A DNA stretch of 64,000 nt from positions 279,007 through 343,006 of the forward strand of contig NZ_JAAALO010000007.1 of the NCBI RefSeq assembly GCF_009908295.1, in the 5' to 3' direction. This document shows, one piece after another, positions 47,816-54,816 of this stretch (the stretch's first letter is position 1; each line of letters opens with the position of its first letter). The position numbers and the translations under genes were made by a program. Source of the stretch: Micromonospora rubida. GTDB taxonomy: Bacteria; Actinomycetota; Actinomycetes; Mycobacteriales; Micromonosporaceae. The notes under the pieces were generated by a model. The model searched no databases and had not been told where the DNA came from. It saw only the letters and a program-made list of their open reading frames with translations.

Positions 47816-48058
47816 ATGACCGACGTCTACCGGCAGATGGTGGAGATCCTCACCACCCGATTCGAGACGGAGCCCGACGAGATAGGTCCGGACGTGACCT
47901 TCGAGGAACTGGACCTGGACTCGCTGTTCATGGTGGAACTGGCCCTGGTCCTGCAGAAGGAGTTCCACATCAGGATCGCCGACGAGGACGCCACGCCGCG
48001 TACCACCATCGGCGCGCTCGCCGGCGTCATCGAAGCCTCGTTGGCCCGCGCGGCGTGA
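47816..48058 (+). CDS. acyl carrier protein
   Basis: 80 aa stand-alone carrier. The phosphopantetheine Ser is in LDLDSLFMVEL (near residue 35), the normal DSL motif, and the length is typical for a type II ACP. ATG 47816 is chosen over an in-frame ATG at 47786 because GAGGAG lies about 10 bases upstream and the domain begins there. It lies between KASIII and KAS; the stop overlaps the KAS start (GTGA). It likely carries the acyl unit built by these enzymes, and may be loaded by the AMP-ligase at 23020. Confidence 0.92.
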   Translation: MTDVYRQMVEILTTRFETEPDEIGPDVTFEELDLDSLFMVELALVLQKEFHIRIADEDATPRTTIGALAGVIEASLARAA

Positions 48059-49269
48059 CCGGGACGGAGACCGCCGTCACCGGCCTGGGACTGGTCACCC
48101 CGGGCGGGATCGGCGTGGCGCGGACCTGGCAGACGGTCTGCGCCGGGGTCTCCACGGCGACCCACGACCCCCACCTGGCCGGCATACCCGTCGACCTCTC
48201 CTGCCGGGTGCCCGACTTCGACCCGCGCGCCGCACTCGGCCGCCGCCACTGGCAGTACGACCCGATCGTGCAGTTCGCGTTGGTGGCGGCCCGGGAGGCG
48301 GTGGCCGACGCCGGCCTGGACCCCGTGACCTGGGACGGCGCCCGGGTCGGCGTGGTGATCGGCTGCGGCATGTGGGGGGTGTCCACCACGACCGCCCAGC
48401 ATGGCGTCCTCGCGGCCGAGGGGCCGCACGGGGTCTCCGCGCTGACGCTGCCGATGATGCTGTCCAACATGGCCGCCGGCCACGTCGGCATGGACCTGCG
48501 CGCGGGCGGTCCCAACCTGGTCACCGCCACGGCCTGCGCCTCCGGCAGCACCGCCATTGGCCTGGCCCATGACCTGCTGCGCAGCCGGACCTGCGACGTG
48601 GTGGTGGCCGGAGGCACCGAGGCCGGCATCACCCCGCTCGTCGTGGCCGGGTTCGCGCAGATGGGGGCACTGTCGCGGCGCGCCGACCCGACCGCGTCCC
48701 GGCCGTTCGACGTCGGCCGGGACGGCTTCGTTCTCGGTGAGGGGTGCGGCCTGCTGGTCCTGGAACGCGCCGAGGACGCCGCCGCCCGGGGCGCCCGGGT
48801 GCGGGCCCGGCTGCTCGGCTTCGGCGCCAGCGCCGACGCGCACCACCCCACCACCCCCGATCCAGCGGGCCGCGGTGTCGAGCGGGCCGTGCGGGCCGCG
48901 CTGACCGGAGCCGGTCTGGTGCCGGACGACGTGGACCACGTCAACGCGCACGCCACCGGCACGCCCGCCGGTGACCTGGCCGAGGCGCGGGTACTCCACC
49001 GCCTGCTCGGCCCGTCGCCGGTGGTGACCGCGAGCAAGGGGTCCCTCGGCCACGCCCTGGGTGCCGCCGGTGGTATCGAGGCGGCCCTGACCGTGCTGGC
49101 GGTGCAGCACGGTCTCGTCCCGCCGACCGCGAACCTCGACGAGCAGGACAGCGCCGTCGACCTGGACGTGGTCACCAAGGCAGCCCGAGAGCAGCGCATC
49201 GAGGTCGCCCTCAGCAACTCGTTCGGCTTCGGCGGCCAGAACGCCGTCCTGGTGCTGGCCGCCGCCTGA
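48055..49269 (+). CDS. beta-ketoacyl-ACP synthase (KASII/FabF-like)
   Basis: 404 aa. The triad is Cys in TACASGST (near 162), His in NAHATGTPAGD (near 300) and His in KGSLGHALGAAGG (near 335), in correct order for a condensing enzyme of the FabF family. It is not the inactive chain-length-factor type, because the Cys is present. It could elongate the KASIII product on the adjacent ACP. No ketoreductase, dehydratase or enoylreductase is encoded nearby, so reduction would depend on housekeeping FAS enzymes or the chain stays beta-keto. Confidence 0.9.
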   Translation: MTGTETAVTGLGLVTPGGIGVARTWQTVCAGVSTATHDPHLAGIPVDLSCRVPDFDPRAALGRRHWQYDPIVQFALVAAREAVADAGLDPVTWDGARVGVVIGCGMWGVSTTTAQHGVLAAEGPHGVSALTLPMMLSNMAAGHVGMDLRAGGPNLVTATACASGSTAIGLAHDLLRSRTCDVVVAGGTEAGITPLVVAGFAQMGALSRRADPTASRPFDVGRDGFVLGEGCGLLVLERAEDAAARGARVRARLLGFGASADAHHPTTPDPAGRGVERAVRAALTGAGLVPDDVDHVNAHATGTPAGDLAEARVLHRLLGPSPVVTASKGSLGHALGAAGGIEAALTVLAVQHGLVPPTANLDEQDSAVDLDVVTKAAREQRIEVALSNSFGFGGQNAVLVLAAA

Positions 49270-49321
49270 CACCACACGTCGCCCGGCGGGCACCTCGCCG
49301 GGCGGAAAGGGGTAAACACAC

Positions 49322-50869
49322 GTGACAGCGACACCTGCCGGCGCCGACGTCGTCGTCGTCGGTGCCGGATCCGCTGGCTGCGCTCTGGCCCGCCGGCTGG
49401 TCGAGCGCGGACTGCGCGTGGTCGTACTTGAGGCCGGCGGCGAGGACACCAACCCCGACATCGGTACGCCGGGACGGCTGGCCCACCTCTGGTTCGCCGA
49501 GGAGGACTGGGCGTATCACACCGTGGCGCAGCCGCACGCCGGGCACCGGCGACTGCACTGGCCGCGCGGACGGGTTCTCGGCGGCTCCAGCGCGCTCAAC
49601 GGCATGATCTGGGCACGGGGTGCCGCCGCCGACTACGACCACTGGGCGTACCTCGGCAACGACGGCTGGTCGTGGACGGACGTCCTACCGGTGCATCGGC
49701 GCATGGAGGACCTCGACGCCGTCTCCCCGCTGCGCGGCACCGGCGGGCCGATCCACGTCATGTCCCAGTACCGCCCGGATGCGATCTTCGAGTCCTGCAT
49801 CAAGGCGGCGCAGGAGATCGGGGTCGGGATCAACCCCGACTACAACTCCGGCGAGCTGGACGGGGTGTCGCAGACCCAGCTGACCATCCGGGACGGCCAA
49901 CGGCAGAGCGCCGCCGTCGGTTACCTGCGTCCCATCCTCGGCCATCCGGGGCTCACCGTGGTCACCCGTGCGCACGCCCGCCGGTTGCTGTTCACCCGAG
50001 ACCGCTGCACCGGGGTCGAGTGGAAGCGCGACGGGCTCACCCACACCACCCACGCCGACGTGGAGGTGATCGTCTCCGCCGGCACCATCGAATCGCCCCG
50101 ACTGCTGATGCTCTCCGGCATCGGCGACGCCGCCGAACTGCGCCGGCACGACATCGACGTCCGGGTGCACCTGCCCGGGGTGGGCCGCAACCTGCACGAC
50201 CACCTGCTCAGCCCGGTCATCTTCAGTACCGCCCGACAGGTCGGACGTTCTCCCGACCTGTCGCCGATGCAGAGTCACCTGTTCTGGCGTACCCGGTCCG
50301 GCCTGCCGGTACCCGACGTGCAGGCGCTGCACTTCCCGGTCCCGATGTACCAGCCGGGGATGTCCGGCCCATCCGACGGGTTCACCCTCCAGGCTGGCCT
50401 GGTGCGCCCGGTGAGCAGGGGACGGATCAGCCTCGTCGGCGACGACCCGCACGCCGGGCTCGACATCGACCCCGCGGCGCTGGCCTGCGCGCAGGACGTC
50501 GACGCGCTCGTCGAGGCGGTGATCCTGTGCCGGGAGATGGGTGCCGGTTCAGCCCTGGCCGGCGAGTGGGGTGCGCGGGAGGTCTATCCGGGCTCGACGG
50601 TGCGTACCCCCGACGACCTGCGCGCCTACGTCCGCGCCACCGCCGGAACCTTCCACCACCAGGTCGGCACCTGCAAGATGGGTGCCGACGACCAGGCGGT
50701 GGTCGACGCCCGGCTGCGGGTGCGCGGTGTGCGGGGACTACGCGTCGCCGACGCGTCGATCATGCCGGCGGTGACCACCGCCAACACCCATGCCCCGGCG
50801 GTCCTCATCGGCGAGCTGGCGGCCGACTTCGTCACCGCCGGCCAGCACACCGGGCAGGAGCAGTCGTGA
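49322..50869 (+). CDS. GMC-family FAD-dependent oxidoreductase
   Basis: 515 aa. The Rossmann FAD motif is VVVGAGSAGCALARRL (about 11-26); the GMC signature GRVLGGSSALNGMIWARG (about 82-99) and the second signature GTIESPRLLMLSGIG (about 257-271) follow. Catalytic-region His residues are in FHHQVGTCKMG (near 445) and NTHAPAVL (near 483). GMC enzymes oxidise primary alcohols (choline, alkanols, glucose) to aldehydes, which would fit an alcohol made by the PKS reductase domain or another hydroxyl of the product. GTG start with AAAGGGG upstream. The stop overlaps the aldehyde-dehydrogenase remnant (GTGA). Confidence 0.92.
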   Translation: MTATPAGADVVVVGAGSAGCALARRLVERGLRVVVLEAGGEDTNPDIGTPGRLAHLWFAEEDWAYHTVAQPHAGHRRLHWPRGRVLGGSSALNGMIWARGAAADYDHWAYLGNDGWSWTDVLPVHRRMEDLDAVSPLRGTGGPIHVMSQYRPDAIFESCIKAAQEIGVGINPDYNSGELDGVSQTQLTIRDGQRQSAAVGYLRPILGHPGLTVVTRAHARRLLFTRDRCTGVEWKRDGLTHTTHADVEVIVSAGTIESPRLLMLSGIGDAAELRRHDIDVRVHLPGVGRNLHDHLLSPVIFSTARQVGRSPDLSPMQSHLFWRTRSGLPVPDVQALHFPVPMYQPGMSGPSDGFTLQAGLVRPVSRGRISLVGDDPHAGLDIDPAALACAQDVDALVEAVILCREMGAGSALAGEWGAREVYPGSTVRTPDDLRAYVRATAGTFHHQVGTCKMGADDQAVVDARLRVRGVRGLRVADASIMPAVTTANTHAPAVLIGELAADFVTAGQHTGQEQS

Positions 50870-50976
50870 CCCCGGGGGCGACGACCGACCAGGTGTGCCG
50901 GCTGTTCGTCGACGGCGACTGGATCGAGACGGCACCGGGCGGGTACGGCACCCAGCACCGGGGAGGAACGCCATGA
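50866..50976 (+). pseudogene. remnant of an aldehyde dehydrogenase N-terminus (36 codons)
   Basis: A frame of 36 codons runs from GTG 50866 (overlapping the GMC stop) to TGA 50976 (overlapping the flavin-reductase ATG). Its sequence CRLFVDGDWIETAPGGYGT resembles the first beta strands of aldehyde dehydrogenases (typically LFIDGEWV...G), and nothing of the rest of that enzyme remains. It may be the relic of a deleted gene kept only for translational coupling, or a tiny functional peptide. The homology is by eye. Confidence 0.45.
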
Positions 50977-51509
50977 CCGGTCCCGTCGACGACTCTCCGC
51001 CGGTTCGCGCCGATCCGGAGACCCTGCGGACGGTGCTGCGCCACCAGGCCAGCACCGTCACCGTGGTCACCGCTCCCGGCGCCTCGGCGGTCGGCTTCAC
51101 CGCCACCTCGTTCACCTCGGTGTCACTGCGGCCGCCGATCGTCCTGTTCTGCCTGGATCTCAGTTCGTCGAGTTGGCCCACCGTCTCCCGGGCCCGGCAC
51201 GTTGGCGTGCACCTGCTCACCCACCAGCAACAGGAACTTGCCCAGCGGTTCGCCACCAGCGGGATCGACCGGTTCGCGGCGCCGACGCGCTGGCGGCACG
51301 GGCCCGAGGGGGTGCCGATCCTCGACGACACCCTGGCCTGGCTGCTGTGCCGGGTGATCGACCGGGTGGTCGCGGGTGACCATGCTGTCGTGCTCGCCGA
51401 GCCGGAGCTGCTGCGGCACAGTGCGGCCGACTCGCCGCTGCTCTACCACCGGGGCCGGTACGCGGACCTGGCCAAGCGACCCGAGCCGGTCGCCGGGCGA
51501 GTGGCCTGA
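50973..51509 (+). CDS. flavin reductase (HpaC/NtaB-like)
   Basis: 178 aa, short-chain flavin reductase domain: VTVVTAPGASAVGFTATSFTSVSLRPPIVLFCLD (about 27-60) and the C-terminal PLLYHRGRYADL are the family signature. Such enzymes use NAD(P)H to make free FMNH2 for two-component monooxygenases. The only visible flavin monooxygenase in the cluster is the luciferase-like domain inside the NRPS at 36030, so this is its likely partner (inference). The ATG has GGGAGGA 5-6 bases upstream and overlaps the preceding short frame (ATGA). Confidence 0.9.
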   Translation: MTGPVDDSPPVRADPETLRTVLRHQASTVTVVTAPGASAVGFTATSFTSVSLRPPIVLFCLDLSSSSWPTVSRARHVGVHLLTHQQQELAQRFATSGIDRFAAPTRWRHGPEGVPILDDTLAWLLCRVIDRVVAGDHAVVLAEPELLRHSAADSPLLYHRGRYADLAKRPEPVAGRVA

Positions 51510-51626
51510 GCCGCCGACGGTCACCTGAATTCGCCGACAGTGCGGTCGACAACCGGAGCCGAGTCGATTCTAATTCACCGTAATGGATGGAATTTGTGAT
51601 TCCGGCTCCGTGTGGGGCGATCAATC

Positions 51627-51680
51627 GGATATTGTGATATCCCTGAGGGGGTAACACATCTGCCGGTTGTTCGTTATAAT
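51627..51680 (+). promoter_or_regulatory. promoter of the MbtH gene with upstream dyad
   Basis: A perfect dyad GGATAT-TGTG-ATATCC lies at about 51627-51642. It is followed by a possible -35 (GTAACA, about 51651-51656), an 18-base spacer and a consensus -10 TATAAT (51675-51680). A perfect TATAAT is rare in this GC-rich sequence, so the MbtH gene probably has its own promoter despite following the KAS operon. Confidence 0.55.
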
Positions 51681-51725
51681 TCTCGCGTCTTATTCTGTGG
51701 GCACCGCCGCGTCTGGAGAGCAGCG

Positions 51726-51935
51726 ATGGAAGAATCTAAGGAACTGCGCCGGTACCACGTCGTGGTCAACGACGAGGAACAGTATTCGATCTGGTCGGAG
51801 GGATCGGAGATTCCGGCTGGGTGGCGGGCGGTGGGCGTCACCGGCGACCGGGCGGCCTGCCTGGCGCACATCGAGGAGGTCTGGACCGACCTACGTCCGC
51901 GCAGCCTGCGGGAGCAATTGAAAACGCAGGGCTGA
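51726..51935 (+). CDS. MbtH-family protein
   Basis: 69 aa, normal length for MbtH proteins, which bind NRPS adenylation domains as chaperone/activators. The diagnostic segments are YSIWSEGSEIPAGWRAVG and WTDLRPRSLREQL, with the invariant Trp, Gly and Arg-Pro-x-Ser-Leu-Arg residues present. ATG 51726 is chosen over a longer upstream frame because GGAGAG lies directly before it and the family begins there. It is the last cluster gene at the right side and would serve the four A-domain proteins. The flanking DNA has lower GC than the genes around it. Confidence 0.95.
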   Translation: MEESKELRRYHVVVNDEEQYSIWSEGSEIPAGWRAVGVTGDRAACLAHIEEVWTDLRPRSLREQLKTQG

Positions 51936-52671
51936 TCCCGACCCCACCGCACCATTGCCACCTGCCGGGAACCGGTGTGCCCCGCCTTCGGGCCCGCCTC
52001 ACCCAGGGCCTCGGCAAAGTCGTGAGGTCTCCGGCTTGGCAGGTCCCAGGGGATACGTGCGCTACCGACATCGTCGTCCTCTGCGGGGTCAGTCTTCGCC
52101 GGGTCGGGCCCGTCGGCGAGCTGGTCGAGGTTGGTGCGCGCGGCCGGGGTGCGCGGCCGGGGTGCGCGCCGTCGGGTCGGTCGACCCTCCGTCGGCCCCT
52201 TTGGAGCTGCCCCGTTTACGCGCCCGCTCCACCGGTAGCACAAACGGGGCAGCTCCAAAGGGGCCGACAGGCAGGTCCCCGACCGGATGCGGGGGGCAAT
52301 CGTCCGGCTGCCACCCGGGTGCCCGATGCGCGGGGCGGTATGGGGCGGCGTGGCGGCGACCTTCCGAGGCATTCGCGGGAACGGAGACAGAGACAGTGCA
52401 GGACCGGCGAGACCGTGACCAAGGCCCTGGCCAGCATCTCGGATCATCCTCAAGCAGCGGAACAGGAATCCCGGAGGCTGGATGAGAATCGGCACCCCGC
52501 GACTTTGCCGGGGCCCTGCCGCCTCACCAGGATGGGTGATCGGCCTCCTGAGCGCGGTCCTTCGTCGCGTCCCCGCGCGTCCGACAACGACCTTCGCGCG
52601 TGGGCGTCGGCAACCGGGGTGCCGCGTGGCGTCCGGCCGGCGGGCGGTGACCACCGCCCGCCGGCCGCACC
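51936..52671. other. gene-free gap at the right border of the cluster
   Basis: No credible gene is seen in these 736 bases: open frames on both strands are low-complexity and lack ribosome sites or recognisable domains. The gap holds a 13-bp tandem duplication at about 52139-52164 and the perfect inverted repeat at 52191-52268. It separates the NRPS-PKS cluster from the secreted glycosidases and probably marks the cluster edge. Confidence 0.6.
52191..52268. repeat. perfect 27-bp inverted repeat (hairpin)
   Basis: The left arm 52191-52217 and right arm 52242-52268 are exact reverse complements over 27 bases with a 24-nt loop. The arms contain the core GGGGCAGCTCC followed by AAAGGGG. It could act as a bidirectional terminator 255 bases after the MbtH gene, or be a copy of a dispersed palindromic element. 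No transposase gene is next to it. Confidence 0.75.
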
Positions 52672-54729
52672 TCACCAGGACGCCGGTGGCGGCGGCGGTA
52701 CGACCGGCGGGCGGTCGTCGCAGGTGATGGTGTTCGGCAGTTGCCACGGGGCGAGCCAGCCGCCGTCGTTGCCGCCGAGGTCACTGAGGGCGAACTCGGA
52801 GCCGGCCGGGGTGAAGTTGAACGACCCGCAGTTGTTCACCCCGACCGCGCCGACGTTGCGGGCGTCCACGTTGCGGAACGAGGCGGAGCCGGCCGAGCGG
52901 GCGCTGACCACCGACGTGCCCGCCCCGTCGACCCGGATGTCGCGGAACTGGACGTTCCTGATCGAGTAGAGGTCCTTCACCGGCCAGTCGCTGACCAGCA
53001 TGACGGCGTTGTACGTGCTGTCGAGGTAGTGGTCGCCGACCACCTCGACGGTCGCGTCGATGTCCCGGTCGAGGGCGTAGAACCAGATGGCCCCGAGCCC
53101 GATCTTCCAGTTCAGCTCGTACGTGCCGGCGCGGGCGGTGGTGTTGCCGGTGATCAGCAGCCGCCCGGTGAACGCCTCCGCGCCGAAGCGGGACCCGACC
53201 TGGATCGCACTGCCCTCCCGCACGGGGTCGGCGACCAGGTTGTTCGACACGGTGTTGTCGGTGCCGCCGTACAGGGCGATGCCGTTGGCGAGCACCGGCG
53301 ACTGCACGGTGTTGTGGTCGAACCTGTTGCGGGCGTTGCCGACCTTCTCCGACCACATCGCGAGCCCGTCGTCGCCGGAGTTGCGGACGAAGGTGTGCGC
53401 GACCAGCGAGTCGGTGACGCCGGTGTGGAAGTTCAGCCCGTCGGCGGTCTGGTCGACGATGACCGTGTTCGTGACCCGCACGTCGCTCATCGGCCCGTCG
53501 AACCAGATGCCCACCTTCGTGTGCCGCAGGTGCAGCCCGTCGATGGTGGAGTCGCTCATCGCGCCGCCGATCGCGTTGACCTGGTCGGTGTCGATCCGCT
53601 CGCGTACGTCGCCCTCGATGGCGAAGCCGGAGAGGTGCACGTTGCGGCTGCCGCCGTCGGCGGCGTCGCGGCCGTAGAAGCCGACGCCGGTGTGCACCGA
53701 GCCGTCCGGGGCGGGCGTCGGCAACGCGACCTCGTGCCCCTTGACGATCGTGTACCAGCTGCCGGCGCCCTCGATCGTCACGTCGTCGACGATGATGTGC
53801 CGGTTCACCTGGTAGGTGCCCGGCGGCAGGTAGACCGGCAGGTCCGCCCGCCGGGCGAAGGCGATGGCCCGGTCCAGGGCGGCGGCCGAGTCGCGCCGGC
53901 CGGTCGGGTCGGCGCCGAAGGCCAGCACGTTCGCGGCGGCGAGCCGGACCCGTGGCGGGCCGACCAGCTCGGAGTCGAGCAGGTCGATCACGGTCCAGGC
54001 GGCACTGCTGCCGGCGGGGACGGTGAGCCGGATCAGGTCGCCCGCCCGGTAGGTGCGGCCGAGCAGCAGGCGCTGCTCGTCGTAGAAGTGGCTGGGGCGG
54101 AACGGGGTGGGGATGCTCGGGTACGGGGTGGTGGCCGACGGCACGCACCCGCACTCGGTGATCCACCAGTCCGGGTGCAGCAGCCCGGCGGCCGGGTCGT
54201 TGGAGAACGGGTACTGGTTGTAGAGCCACGCGTACTGGGAGGTGAGGGTCATCGTCCGGACCCGCCGCTGGTTCACCGCGACGTCCAGCGGAGCGGTGAT
54301 GCCGCCGCCGCCCGGCGCGTCCGGGATGCTGTAGCGCACGGTGATCGCGTTGGCCGCGCTCGGCAGGGTGAACTCGACGTACCGGCCGGGGGTCAGCCGG
54401 ACCGCCCGGCGGCCGGAGGCCTCCGCCGGCAGGGTGTAGGCGGTGCGGTCGGGGCCGATGACCTCGCCGTTTGTGGCGGCGTTCTCCGCCTCCTGCTCGG
54501 CGAAGCCGACATCGGCCCCGCGCCCGGAGACCAGCCCCGGGTCGAGGCCGGCCCGGGTCACCACTGGCCCGCCGCCGGTGGCCGGGCCGGCGGCGGCCGG
54601 GCCGGGCGCCCCGGCCAGGACGCCGAGGGCGGTCGCGAGCGCAACGGCGGAGGCGACGACCGCCGGGGGACGGTGCCGCGGTGGTCGCCGCGACGACCAC
54701 CGCGACGCCGGGATGATGCTCCGGGACAT
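52672..54729 (-). CDS. secreted GH87-like alpha-1,3-glucanase (mycodextranase-type)
   Basis: 685 aa exported enzyme: Arg-rich N-terminus, hydrophobic segment about 25-46 and an Ala-x-Ala type cleavage site. A carbohydrate-binding, CBM6-like module (about 75-270) is followed by a right-handed beta-helix (about 275-640). In the helix, Asp of ADGLNFH (near 431) lies 23 residues before the DD pair in SGDDGLAMW. This is the spacing I recall for the three catalytic Asp of GH87 alpha-1,3-glucanases (D1045, D1068, D1069). Its neighbour upstream is a GH71/99-like enzyme, so both would attack alpha-1,3-glucan of fungal walls or bacterial mutan. A Pro-rich tail ends the protein. Confidence 0.75.
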   Translation of the reverse strand: MSRSIIPASRWSSRRPPRHRPPAVVASAVALATALGVLAGAPGPAAAGPATGGGPVVTRAGLDPGLVSGRGADVGFAEQEAENAATNGEVIGPDRTAYTLPAEASGRRAVRLTPGRYVEFTLPSAANAITVRYSIPDAPGGGGITAPLDVAVNQRRVRTMTLTSQYAWLYNQYPFSNDPAAGLLHPDWWITECGCVPSATTPYPSIPTPFRPSHFYDEQRLLLGRTYRAGDLIRLTVPAGSSAAWTVIDLLDSELVGPPRVRLAAANVLAFGADPTGRRDSAAALDRAIAFARRADLPVYLPPGTYQVNRHIIVDDVTIEGAGSWYTIVKGHEVALPTPAPDGSVHTGVGFYGRDAADGGSRNVHLSGFAIEGDVRERIDTDQVNAIGGAMSDSTIDGLHLRHTKVGIWFDGPMSDVRVTNTVIVDQTADGLNFHTGVTDSLVAHTFVRNSGDDGLAMWSEKVGNARNRFDHNTVQSPVLANGIALYGGTDNTVSNNLVADPVREGSAIQVGSRFGAEAFTGRLLITGNTTARAGTYELNWKIGLGAIWFYALDRDIDATVEVVGDHYLDSTYNAVMLVSDWPVKDLYSIRNVQFRDIRVDGAGTSVVSARSAGSASFRNVDARNVGAVGVNNCGSFNFTPAGSEFALSDLGGNDGGWLAPWQLPNTITCDDRPPVVPPPPPASW

Positions 54730-54816
54730 GGGTGACTCTTTTCCGTGGGGTGGTGGGAGCCGGCCGCGCGGCGGCCGGTGGTGTGCTGCGGGGGCGTGGG
54801 GGACGCCGCGCCGCCA

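Noticed and set aside
51955..52485. A 176-codon rightward frame in the gap after MbtH
   Set aside because: It spans the 27-bp inverted repeat, is low-complexity, has no ribosome site and shows no recognisable fold.
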